64,000 bases of DNA, taken from Polynucleobacter sp. TUM22923 (GTDB lineage: Bacteria; Pseudomonadota; Gammaproteobacteria; Burkholderiales; Burkholderiaceae). Under the pieces are notes generated by a model. It did no database searches. It saw only the letters and a list, made by a program, of their open reading frames with translations, and was not told the DNA's origin. Location: positions 1,178,001 through 1,242,000 of the forward strand of contig NZ_AP027274.1 of NCBI RefSeq assembly GCF_030295705.1, read 5' to 3'. Numbering within the stretch: position 1 is the stretch's first letter; each line of letters starts with the position of its first letter. The translations under genes and the position numbers were made by a program. Below are positions 45,208 through 53,393 of the stretch, one piece after another.

Positions 45208-46179
45208 ATGACTGCAAATTTAGCGACCCAAGTGAGCAATCCCGTACTGAGCATTGTGATCCCCGTATATAACGAGGAGGATGGCTTACAAGCACTCTTT
45301 GACCGCCTATATCCCGCCCTAGATACGCTTGCCTCTAAGCGCAATCTTGCCTATGAAGTTGTTTTTGTAAATGATGGCAGTAAAGATCGTTCGGCAGGGA
45401 TTTTAGCTAGGCAAGTCGAGCTTAGACCTGATGTAACTCGCGCCGTGCTTTTTTATAGCAACTTTGGCCAACACATGGCGATCATGGCTGGCTTTGAATA
45501 TGCCCGCGGTCAATACATCATTACTCTAGATGCTGATCTGCAAAATCCGCCCGAAGAGATTGATGCTCTTACCCATGAGCTGCTCAATGGCCATGATTAT
45601 GTTGGCACCATTCGCGCCGATCGCCGAGATAGTTTTTTTAGAAAAATTGCCTCACGCGCAATGAACCATTTACGTGAAAAAATTACCCGCATCACAATGA
45701 CCGACCAAGGCTGTATGTTGCGCGGCTACAGCCGACGTATTGTTGACCTCGTTCGACAATGTGATGAAAGCAATACCTTTATTCCAGCGCTCGGCTATAC
45801 CTTCTCCGCTAATCCTAAAGAGATTTCCGTCAAGCATGAAGAGCGCTTCGCCGGTGAATCTAAGTACAGCCTTTATCAATTGATACGCTTAAACTTTGAC
45901 TTGGTTACAGGCTTTTCTGTAATGCCACTGCAAATCTTTTCTATTTTAGGTATGTTGCTGGCCATGGCCGCTGGCAGTCTCTTCATCTACTTACTCGTGC
46001 GCCGATTTATTTTAGGTGCGGAGGTAGAGGGGGTCTTTACCTTATTTGCTCTAACCTTCTTTTTGATTGGCGTCATGCTATTTGGCTTAGGCTTACTCGG
46101 TGAGTACATTGGCCGCATCTATCAACAAGTACGACAGCGTCCCCGCTATGTTGTACAAACTGTTTTAGAGAAAAAATAA
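45208..46179 (+). CDS. arnC: Undecaprenyl-phosphate Ara4N-formyl transferase ArnC
   Basis: The 323-aa GT2 enzyme has the N-terminal nucleotide-sugar site LSIVIPVYNEEDGLQALFDR, a DDD-like region TLDADLQNPPEEI and two C-terminal membrane helices (about 235-300). It transfers Ara4-formyl-N from UDP to undecaprenyl phosphate. The next gene starts on the base after its stop codon. Confidence 0.88.
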   Translation: MTANLATQVSNPVLSIVIPVYNEEDGLQALFDRLYPALDTLASKRNLAYEVVFVNDGSKDRSAGILARQVELRPDVTRAVLFYSNFGQHMAIMAGFEYARGQYIITLDADLQNPPEEIDALTHELLNGHDYVGTIRADRRDSFFRKIASRAMNHLREKITRITMTDQGCMLRGYSRRIVDLVRQCDESNTFIPALGYTFSANPKEISVKHEERFAGESKYSLYQLIRLNFDLVTGFSVMPLQIFSILGMLLAMAAGSLFIYLLVRRFILGAEVEGVFTLFALTFFLIGVMLFGLGLLGEYIGRIYQQVRQRPRYVVQTVLEKK

Positions 46180-47052
46180 TTGCGCGCAGTCGTTTTTGCT
46201 TATCACGACGTTGGCGTCAATTGCCTGAAGGAGCTCCTTGCATCAGGGGTTGAGGTAGGCCTTGTTATTACTCATCAGGATGATCCCGATGAGAATATTT
46301 GGTTTGGGAGTGTTCTAGCACTCTGCCAAGAACGGCATATTCCTTATGTCACGCCAGAAGCGAGCGAACTCAAAAAACTTATTCCGCAGATTACTGCATT
46401 GGCCCCGGATTATGTATTCTCTTTTTATTATCGCTATATGATTCCAGCCGATATTTTAGTTTGCGCCAAGATTGCCGCCCTGAATATGCATGGCTCCCTA
46501 CTCCCGAAATACCGAGGACGAGCGCCAGTCAATTGGGCCATTTTGCATGGTGAAACCCGAACTGGTGCCACGCTACACGTCATGGAATCCAAGCCAGATG
46601 CGGGCGATATTGTTGGTCAATCTGCGGTAACTATTGGACATGATGAAAACGCTACTGAAGTTTTTAGCAAGGTGAGTCAGGCAGCAGTAACGGTTCTCAA
46701 GCAAGCGCTGCCGGAACTCATGCAAGGCCAGGTTCCAAGAAAACACAATCATCTGTCCCAGGGTAGTTATTTCGGTGGCCGCAAGCCCTCCGATGGGCAG
46801 ATTTTGTGGGCGCAGACAGCTAAACAGATACATGATCTCGTCAGAGCTGTCGCCCCACCCTATCCAGGTGCTTTTACAGACTGGCAAGGAAGAACGATGA
46901 TTGTTGCTAAAACAAGCCTGGAGGGGCCTTTTCCGGCCGAGCTAGATCTTGGGACACCCGGTATCCAAGTGGTTGATAATCAAGTATTCGGCGTTTGTGG
47001 CGACCAAAGATCGATAGCAATATTAGAGTGGTCTCCCAGCAAAACACATTAG
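46180..47052 (+). CDS. arnA: UDP-Ara4N formyltransferase (stand-alone N-terminal ArnA domain)
   Basis: The 290-aa protein matches only the N-terminal formyltransferase half of enterobacterial ArnA. The N/H/D catalytic set is visible in LNMHGSLLPKYRGRAPVNWA and SKPDAGDIVGQ, with GRKPSDGQI further on. It starts at a TTG directly after the arnC TAA. The decarboxylase half is the separate next gene, 20 bp downstream. It uses 10-formyltetrahydrofolate to formylate UDP-Ara4N. Confidence 0.87.
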   Translation: MRAVVFAYHDVGVNCLKELLASGVEVGLVITHQDDPDENIWFGSVLALCQERHIPYVTPEASELKKLIPQITALAPDYVFSFYYRYMIPADILVCAKIAALNMHGSLLPKYRGRAPVNWAILHGETRTGATLHVMESKPDAGDIVGQSAVTIGHDENATEVFSKVSQAAVTVLKQALPELMQGQVPRKHNHLSQGSYFGGRKPSDGQILWAQTAKQIHDLVRAVAPPYPGAFTDWQGRTMIVAKTSLEGPFPAELDLGTPGIQVVDNQVFGVCGDQRSIAILEWSPSKTH

Positions 47053-47072
47053 CTTAAAACGAGGCAGTAAAA

Positions 47073-48119
47073 ATGAAAAAAGTACTCATTCTTGGTGTAA
47101 ACGGCTTTATTGGACATCATCTATCTAAGCGCATCCTAGAGACAACCGATTGGGATGTTTACGGCATGGATATGCAAAATGATCGTCTTGGTGATTTAGT
47201 CAACCATCCACGGATGCATTTCTTCGAAGGTGACATCACAATTAACAAGGAATGGGTTGAGTATCACATTCGTAAATGCGATGTGATCTTGCCCTTGGTA
47301 GCTATTGCTACACCCGCTACCTATGTTCAGCAGCCATTGAAAGTATTTGAGCTCGATTTTGAAGCCAACTTACCTATCGTTCGCTCAGCAGTGAAGTACA
47401 AAAAACATTTAGTTTTTCCATCTACGTCTGAAGTTTATGGCATGTGTGAAGATGGTGAATTTGATCCCGCTGAATCGAATATGGTTTACGGCCCCATCAA
47501 TAAACCACGCTGGATCTATGCCTGCTCCAAGCAGCTAATGGATCGGGTCATCTGGGGCTATGGCATGGAAGGCTTGCGCTTTACGCTCTTCCGCCCATTT
47601 AACTGGATCGGCCCCGGCCTCGATAGTATTTACACTGCCAAGGAAGGCTCCTCACGTGTTGTCACTCAGTTCTTAGGTCACATTGTTCGTGGTGAACCCA
47701 TTAACTTAGTAGATGGTGGTGCCCAGAAGCGCGCTTTTACTTTCATTGACGACGGTATTGATGCATTAATGCGCATTATCGATAATAAAGATGGTGTTGC
47801 TAACGGCAAAATCTATAACATTGGCAATCCAAAAAATAATTTTTCTGTTCGTGATCTCGCTAATCAAATGTTAGCGATTGCACGCAGTATTCCAGAGTAT
47901 GCAAAGACGGCAAATGATGTCAAGGTTCTAGAGACGACCTCAGGCGCTTACTATGGCGAGGGTTATCAGGACGTACAAAACCGAGTACCTGCTATCGACA
48001 ACACCATGAATGAACTCGACTGGAAGCCAACTACCTCCATGGACGATGCCCTCAAGAATATTTTTGAAGCTTATCGAAACGATGTAGAAAAAGCACGCCA
48101 CCTAGTCGACAGCGAATAA
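47073..48119 (+). CDS. UDP-glucuronate dehydrogenase/decarboxylase (stand-alone C-terminal ArnA domain)
   Basis: The 348-aa extended SDR protein has an NAD-binding LILGVNGFIGHHLSKRIL, catalytic region PSTSEVYGM and YACSKQLMDRVI (YxxxK-like), and PFNWIGPGLDSI. It oxidises and decarboxylates UDP-glucuronate to the 4-keto-pentose used by ArnB. In Enterobacteria this domain is fused to the formyltransferase; here the two are separate genes in the same order. Confidence 0.87.
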   Translation: MKKVLILGVNGFIGHHLSKRILETTDWDVYGMDMQNDRLGDLVNHPRMHFFEGDITINKEWVEYHIRKCDVILPLVAIATPATYVQQPLKVFELDFEANLPIVRSAVKYKKHLVFPSTSEVYGMCEDGEFDPAESNMVYGPINKPRWIYACSKQLMDRVIWGYGMEGLRFTLFRPFNWIGPGLDSIYTAKEGSSRVVTQFLGHIVRGEPINLVDGGAQKRAFTFIDDGIDALMRIIDNKDGVANGKIYNIGNPKNNFSVRDLANQMLAIARSIPEYAKTANDVKVLETTSGAYYGEGYQDVQNRVPAIDNTMNELDWKPTTSMDDALKNIFEAYRNDVEKARHLVDSE

Positions 48120-48131
48120 GTAAACCGGTCT

Positions 48132-49049
48132 ATGGCAAAAATTGCACTCAAGGTTGATGTTGATACCTTACGCGGGACTAAAGAAGGCGCCCCTAATTTA
48201 GCGCGCACCTTCAAGCACTTTGGCCTAAAGGCTACCTTTCTATTTAGCTTGGGACCAGATCATACCGGTTGGGCCCTTAAGCGGGTCTTTCGTCCAGGAT
48301 TTTTGAAAAAGGTCAGCAGAACCTCTGTTGTTGAGCATTACGGCATCAAAACACTGCTTTATGGCGTTCTGCTCCCCGGTCCCGATATCGGCAAGCAAGC
48401 GGCCGATGAAATGCGCTCAATCGATTTGGCTGGGCATGAAACCGGGATTCATACCTGGGACCATACTGCCTGGCATGATGCTGTCCGTAACAAAGATGCC
48501 CATTGGACAAAAACCCAAATGCAAAAAAGCTGGGATCGCTTTGTAAAGATCTTTGGGCATGTACCCGCTACCTATGGCGCTGCCGGCTGGCAAATGAATG
48601 AAGCCGCATTTGAGCAACTGGATCAATGGGGGCTGAAGTACTCCTCAGATGGAAGATCTGCACCCAATCTCATGCCTTATCGCTTGATGTTGCCATCAGG
48701 GAAAGCTAAGCATGTACAGTATCCAACCACTTTGCCAACCTTTGATGAGCTCATTGGAATTGATGGCGATAACGCATTCGACGCTGTTCAAAAGCTACTG
48801 AAGATCACCCAAAGCAATCCGAATGATCAAGTATTCACCCTGCATGCCGAGCTTGAGGGGCAGAAACTATTACCCGCATTCGAGCAGCTATTGGCGGGCT
48901 GGTTAAATCAAGGGCATGATTTAGTCACAGTGGGAGAGCTTCATCAGTCCTGGGAAGCAACTAAACAACTTGATAAACTCGCCGTTCAACCGGTAACGTG
49001 GGGTGAGATTGCCAATCGAAGTGGTGAGCTGATTTTGCAAGCAACTTAA
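48132..49049 (+). CDS. arnD: 4-deoxy-4-formamido-arabinose-phosphoundecaprenol deformylase ArnD
   Basis: The 305-aa NodB-type deacetylase begins AKIALKVDVDTLRGTKEGAP, with the metal-site Asp residues. HETGIHTWDHTAWHD supplies the His ligands. It removes the formyl group after transfer to the lipid carrier, committing Ara4N to flipping and ArnT. It follows the decarboxylase gene by 12 bp. No ArnE/F flippase is in the window. Confidence 0.88.
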   Translation: MAKIALKVDVDTLRGTKEGAPNLARTFKHFGLKATFLFSLGPDHTGWALKRVFRPGFLKKVSRTSVVEHYGIKTLLYGVLLPGPDIGKQAADEMRSIDLAGHETGIHTWDHTAWHDAVRNKDAHWTKTQMQKSWDRFVKIFGHVPATYGAAGWQMNEAAFEQLDQWGLKYSSDGRSAPNLMPYRLMLPSGKAKHVQYPTTLPTFDELIGIDGDNAFDAVQKLLKITQSNPNDQVFTLHAELEGQKLLPAFEQLLAGWLNQGHDLVTVGELHQSWEATKQLDKLAVQPVTWGEIANRSGELILQAT

Positions 49050-49097
49050 GTTACAGTAAAAATACAACATTAGAAAAAATTAAAGAAAGAAATTATC

Positions 49098-49565
49098 ATG
49101 ACTGTAGCAATTGGTAAGCCAATGCCTCCATGCGCAATTCCAGCAACGTCGAATCTAACCTTTACGCCAGATTCTGCGAAAGGCAAGAAGTTAGTAATCT
49201 ACTTTTATCCTAAAGATATGACGCCAGGATGTACGGCCGAGTCTGGTGAGTTTCGAGACAACATTGAAGCCTTTACTCAAGCTAATACTTTGATCGTTGG
49301 CGTTTCTAGAGACACCCTAAAATCTCACGAAAATTTTCGTAGTAAGTTAGAACTGCCTTTTGAGTTAGCCGCCGATACAGAAGAAATCCTCTGCCAACTT
49401 TTTGGCGTTATGAAAATGAAAAATATGTATGGCAAGCAGGTACGCGGTGTTGAGCGTAGCACCTTCCTTTTTGATTCCTCAGGTACTTTAGTGAGAGAGT
49501 GGCGCGGCCTCAAGATTCCGGGACATGTGACAGAGGTATTACAGGCAGCTCAGGAAACAAATTAA
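49098..49565 (+). CDS. bcp: Peroxiredoxin, Bcp/PrxQ family
   Basis: The 155-aa thiol peroxidase has the peroxidatic Cys in YPKDMTPGCTAESGEFRD. Many PrxQ proteins have a resolving Cys five residues later; here that position is Gly, so it would act as a 1-Cys enzyme or use another Cys (C13 or the one in EEILCQLFG). It detoxifies hydroperoxides in the cytoplasm. It follows arnD by 48 bp. Confidence 0.9.
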   Translation: MTVAIGKPMPPCAIPATSNLTFTPDSAKGKKLVIYFYPKDMTPGCTAESGEFRDNIEAFTQANTLIVGVSRDTLKSHENFRSKLELPFELAADTEEILCQLFGVMKMKNMYGKQVRGVERSTFLFDSSGTLVREWRGLKIPGHVTEVLQAAQETN

Positions 49566-49610
49566 TTTTTAGAACAATTTCATCCGGGGCACTTGCAAAG
49601 ACTTCGATTT

Positions 49611-49787
49611 GGGGTAAAGTTAGTAATATGCACCGAAAGCGATGTGGAAGATCAGTGGTTCGCTTAACTCAGCAGCTTGGACATCACAGTACAAGCCTAA
49701 TGAGCGCCTCACCCCGTTTAATCGATCGTTTTAAAGTGAATTTCGCTATAAACCGTCACTGCAATTTGCATGGCGGTTTTTTCTTTT
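49611..49787 (+). ncRNA. Candidate structured leader or small RNA ending in a terminator, upstream of phoH
   Basis: The gap between bcp and phoH has no convincing gene. GGGGT (49611-49615) can pair with ACCCC (49711-49715), enclosing AAGCG/CGCTT (49637-49641 with 49661-49665) and GCTTG/CAAGC (49675-49679 with 49692-49696), a three-way layout. AACCG...CGGTT followed by TTTTTCTTTT (49751-49787) resembles a terminator just before the phoH ribosome site. This is hand-folded and unproven. Confidence 0.3.
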
Positions 49788-49798
49788 AGGAGAGTTAC

Positions 49799-51463
49799 AT
49801 GCCATTACCCCCCATTCCCACTCAAATTGCTGGTCAAGTCAAGCTGAGCGCTAAGGACACTCCTAATTTGAAGAGGCCTCCCGCCCCGGTAAAAACACTT
49901 GTGCTGGAAAGCGATAGTCCGGCTTGGGCGAATGATGCTGAAGATTTTTCTGAGGTAGAGGTTGTGCTCGAGCAAATGAAGAGTGATCAACGTCCCCCAC
50001 GAATAGAGCGTACTGGAAATAAACCTGTCATTGCCCCAGAAAAACAAAGGCGCATGACTCGTTCCGGGCCTCCAAGTCTGTTTGTCCTGGATACCAACGT
50101 GCTCATGCATGATCCAAGTTCTTTATTCCGGTTCTCTGAGCATGATCTATTTCTTCCGATGACCACTCTGGAAGAATTAGACAATCACAAAAAAGGAATG
50201 ACTGAGGTTGCTCGTAATGCTCGCACTGTCAGTAGGTCACTAGATCAATTAGTGGCTGGAACTAGTGGCACATTGGATGAAGGTATCCCTCTGAATAAAC
50301 TAGGTAACCAAGACGTATCGGGCCGACTGTATTTTCAGACTAAATTAACTACGCTGACATTACCAGAGGGTCTTCCTGAGGGTAAGGGGGACAATCTTAT
50401 TCTGGCAGTAGTGAGCGAACTTCAAAAAACACGTAAAGGCCAAGAGGTAGTGTTGGTATCAAAAGATATCAACATGCGCATTAAAGCGCGTGCCTTAGGA
50501 TTGCCTGCAGAAGACTACTTTAACGACCAAGTTCTCGAAGATCGTGACTTGATGTACTCGGGTGTTTTAGCGCTACCAGCAGACTTTTGGCCAAAGCACG
50601 GTAAAGACATGGAAAGCTGGGCCGATGGAAGATCTGGCACGATGTTTTATAGAGTATCCGGCCCCACCGTTCAAAGCATGCTGGTCAATCAATTTGTTTA
50701 CCAAGAAAATCCGGATGGCTCAACACCCTTTTATGCTCAGGTACGAGAGATCAACGGCAAGACTGCATTACTACAAACTTTGAAGGATTATTCACACCAG
50801 AAAAACAATGTCTGGAGTGTGACGGCACGAAATCGTGAGCAGAACTTTGCGATGAATATTCTCATGAACCCTGAGGTAGACTTCGTTACTTTGCTTGGTC
50901 AAGCGGGTACCGGAAAAACACTTCTTGCATTGGCAGCAGGTCTAGAACAGGTTCTGGATAGCAAGCGCTATAACGAAATCATCATCACGCGTGCAACTGT
51001 CCCCGTTGGCGAAGATATCGGCTTTCTACCGGGCACCGAAGAAGAGAAGATGCAGCCTTGGATGGGTGCGTTTGATGACAACCTTGAGGTCTTACAGCGT
51101 AATGAAGATAATGCTGGTGAATGGGGTCGCGCTGCCACCCAAGAATTAATTCGCTCAAGAATTAAAGTGAAGAGCATGAACTTTATGCGAGGTAGAACTT
51201 TTGTAAGCAAGTTTGTCATCATTGATGAAGCGCAAAATTTAACGCCTAAGCAAATGAAAACTCTGGTAACGCGTGCCGGACCTGGAACCAAGATTATTTG
51301 CCTTGGAAATATTGCTCAAATCGACACACCTTACCTCACTGAAGGCTCCTCAGGTCTGACCTATGTTGTAGATCGTTTCAAAGGCTGGCGTCATGGTGGT
51401 CATGTCACCTTGGCCCGTGGTGAACGTTCTCGCCTTGCAGATCATGCTGCTGAAGCACTCTAA
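49799..51463 (+). CDS. PIN domain-PhoH family ATPase (PhoH2-like)
   Basis: The 554-aa protein has an N-terminal PIN RNase domain (about 95-235, FVLDTNVLMHDPSSLF, then TLEELDNHKKG) fused to a PhoH ATPase (Walker A GQAGTGKTLLAL near 365, VPVGEDIGFLPGTEEEKMQPW, Walker B VIIDEAQNLTPKQMK). Fusions of this kind are thought to be RNA helicase-nucleases. The first 90 residues are Pro-rich and unconserved. AGGAGAG precedes the ATG. Confidence 0.9.
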   Translation: MPLPPIPTQIAGQVKLSAKDTPNLKRPPAPVKTLVLESDSPAWANDAEDFSEVEVVLEQMKSDQRPPRIERTGNKPVIAPEKQRRMTRSGPPSLFVLDTNVLMHDPSSLFRFSEHDLFLPMTTLEELDNHKKGMTEVARNARTVSRSLDQLVAGTSGTLDEGIPLNKLGNQDVSGRLYFQTKLTTLTLPEGLPEGKGDNLILAVVSELQKTRKGQEVVLVSKDINMRIKARALGLPAEDYFNDQVLEDRDLMYSGVLALPADFWPKHGKDMESWADGRSGTMFYRVSGPTVQSMLVNQFVYQENPDGSTPFYAQVREINGKTALLQTLKDYSHQKNNVWSVTARNREQNFAMNILMNPEVDFVTLLGQAGTGKTLLALAAGLEQVLDSKRYNEIIITRATVPVGEDIGFLPGTEEEKMQPWMGAFDDNLEVLQRNEDNAGEWGRAATQELIRSRIKVKSMNFMRGRTFVSKFVIIDEAQNLTPKQMKTLVTRAGPGTKIICLGNIAQIDTPYLTEGSSGLTYVVDRFKGWRHGGHVTLARGERSRLADHAAEAL

Positions 51464-51989
51464 GCAAACCTCCTTATGCCGCACTCTGATCGGGTGCGGC
51501 ATCACCATCAGTCTCATATTCGGAATACAAGGCTGCAGCTCATTCAATGCCCGCTCCAATGCCAGCAAGGTGAGTCAATTTAAACAAGATGCTAGCGCTG
51601 GAACAGAAGATATTTCTATTGCTGCGATAGGCTTGGTAGGTGTTCCCTATCGATATGGGGGGAATAATCCTAAGGCAGGATTTGACTGTAGCGGTCTTAT
51701 TGCTTACGTTTACAACAAATCGGCAAACATTAAACTGCCTCGCACTATTCAGGAGATGAGCAGCAAAGGCAAAAGTGTCGACAACCAAGCCCCCGCACCA
51801 GGTGACCTCATCTTTTTTAATACGACAGGTGAAAAATACTCCCATGCCGGAATTTATGTTGGGCAAGGTAGATTCGTGCATGCGCCAAGCGCGGGTGGAA
51901 CAGTACGCCTGGAATACATCACGACACCTTATTGGGCCGCTCGATTTACTGAGGCCAGAAGATTAACCTCAGCAAATCAACTGAACTAA
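51444..51989 (+). CDS. NlpC/P60 (C40) cell-wall peptidase lipoprotein
   Basis: Starting at the ATG at 51444 (181 aa) gives a lipoprotein signal ending FGIQGCSSF. The C40 peptidase domain has catalytic Cys in GFDCSGLIAYVY, His in KYSHAGIYVG and the third residue near FVHAPS; YRYGGNNP precedes the Cys. It cuts peptidoglycan stem peptides. The start lies inside the end of the PIN-PhoH gene in another frame. Confidence 0.87.
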   Translation: MLLKHSKQTSLCRTLIGCGITISLIFGIQGCSSFNARSNASKVSQFKQDASAGTEDISIAAIGLVGVPYRYGGNNPKAGFDCSGLIAYVYNKSANIKLPRTIQEMSSKGKSVDNQAPAPGDLIFFNTTGEKYSHAGIYVGQGRFVHAPSAGGTVRLEYITTPYWAARFTEARRLTSANQLN

Positions 51990-52200
51990 ATTACAAGCCC
52001 GCCATCTAAGTAGCAATGACTGCCTTCCCGTTTAGATCATATAACAGCTACATGCCGCTACTTATATGCATAGAGAGTAAATATTCGAGTTTTAAGGTAA
52101 GAGCCCATTCACTCCAAGGCTAATACCTCTTTAACTAATAATCAGAAATAATAGTTATTATTATTTACAAACTCCTTACTTAATCATCAGGAAAATCCTA

Positions 52201-53022
52201 ATGCAAGACATTGATTTAAATCACATTCAACAGATTTTAGTAACAGTTGGCACAGATGTTGGCCTCAAGATATTAGCCGCCATTATCTTTTGGGTTATTG
52301 GTAGATGGTTAATTGGAGTTGCCTTAAACATTCTTCGCAGGGGATTGGAGCAGCAGCATCTAGATCCAACGATTCTTCGTTATGTTGGTTCCGTTGTTTC
52401 GGTTACCTTAAATATTCTGCTGGTGATTGGCATCTTGGGTTATTTTGGAATTCAGACAACCAGCTTTGCCGCTTTAATAGCAACTGCCGGTATTGCAATC
52501 GGCGCGGCATGGGCCGGCCTACTGTCTAATTTCGCAGCGGGTGTATTTGTGATTGTGCTTCGCCCTTTTAAAGTCGGTGACTTTATTACTGCCGGTGGTG
52601 TTACAGGAATAGTCAAAGAGATTGGCTTGTTTTCATCGACTATTTATACCCCTGACAATATCGCCACCATGATTGGTAACACCAATATTTTGGGCGGTAC
52701 TATTCAGAACTTTAGTCATAGTCCTTATCGCCGCGTTGATCTCAAATGCCAGATTTCTGGGGCTGCCGATCAAATAGCTGCAATGCAGCTATTACGTGAA
52801 AAGATCTCCGCCATACCGAATGTATTGCAAGATCCAGCCGTGGAGGTCAATATTTTAGAATTCAATCTGGTTGGCCCGGTATTGGCAGTGCGGCCATACT
52901 GCAGTAACGATCATTATTGGCAGGTGTATTTCGATAGCAATCGCGTCATGAGTGAATCATTGACTGCTGCCGGCTTCCCGGCGCCGATTGCCTCACAAAA
53001 TATGATCATGAAACAAATTTAA
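52201..53022 (+). CDS. mscS: Small-conductance mechanosensitive channel MscS
   Basis: The 273-aa protein has three membrane helices, the pore-lining Gly/Ala-rich TM3 (ATAGIAIGAAWAGLLSNFAA, then GVFVIVLRPFKVGDFI) and a cytoplasmic beta/alpha-beta vestibule (about 130-270). It opens under membrane tension to release solutes during osmotic downshock. The 211 bp before it contain no visible gene or clear RNA. Confidence 0.93.
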   Translation: MQDIDLNHIQQILVTVGTDVGLKILAAIIFWVIGRWLIGVALNILRRGLEQQHLDPTILRYVGSVVSVTLNILLVIGILGYFGIQTTSFAALIATAGIAIGAAWAGLLSNFAAGVFVIVLRPFKVGDFITAGGVTGIVKEIGLFSSTIYTPDNIATMIGNTNILGGTIQNFSHSPYRRVDLKCQISGAADQIAAMQLLREKISAIPNVLQDPAVEVNILEFNLVGPVLAVRPYCSNDHYWQVYFDSNRVMSESLTAAGFPAPIASQNMIMKQI

Positions 53023-53052
53023 TTTCGCAATAACCAACCAGGAGAAGTCAAA

Positions 53053-53319
53053 ATGAAGAAAATCATCATCGCTTTGAGTATTGCCCTAAGCTTTGCCATT
53101 CCCTCTATAGCATTAGCCGATAAAGCAGCCTGCGAAGCGAATGCAGTTAGTAAGGAAGGTAAGCCTTTATACGGAGCCGCTAAAGATGCATCCATTAAAA
53201 AATGTATGGGTGGCGCAGCGATTGATAAAGGCTGTGAAGCCAAGGCAGTGAGCAAAGATGGAAAGCCACTCTATGGCGCAGCTAAAGCAGCCTCCATCAA
53301 GAAATGCGAAGGCGCTTAA
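53053..53319 (+). CDS. PsiF-repeat periplasmic protein
   Basis: The 88-aa protein has a signal peptide (MKKIIIALSIALSFAIPSIA, ending ALA-D) and two PsiF-type repeats, each with C-[ED]-A-[NK]-AVSK-GKPLYGAAK-ASIKKC. Its four cysteines are paired across the repeats. Function is unknown; E. coli psiF is induced by phosphate starvation. It follows mscS by 30 bp with its own AGGAG. Confidence 0.87.
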   Translation: MKKIIIALSIALSFAIPSIALADKAACEANAVSKEGKPLYGAAKDASIKKCMGGAAIDKGCEAKAVSKDGKPLYGAAKAASIKKCEGA

Positions 53320-53340
53320 GCTTTATTGCATATTAGTCGC

Positions 53341-53374
53341 AAAAAGCCTCGCTATCAATGCGAGGCTTTTTTTA
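53341..53374. terminator. Terminator between psiF-like gene and dnaB
   Basis: AAAAAGCCTCGC (53341-53352) pairs with GCGAGGCTTTTT (53360-53371) around a 7-nt loop and is followed by more T. The A run on the other side lets it serve dnaB as well. Confidence 0.88.
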
Positions 53375-53393
53375 TTTTACGTGGTCATGGAAC

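Noticed and set aside
49499-49789. 96-aa plus-strand frame running from the end of bcp to before phoH
   Set aside because: It starts inside the peroxiredoxin gene in another frame, has no family features and runs through a terminator-like hairpin.
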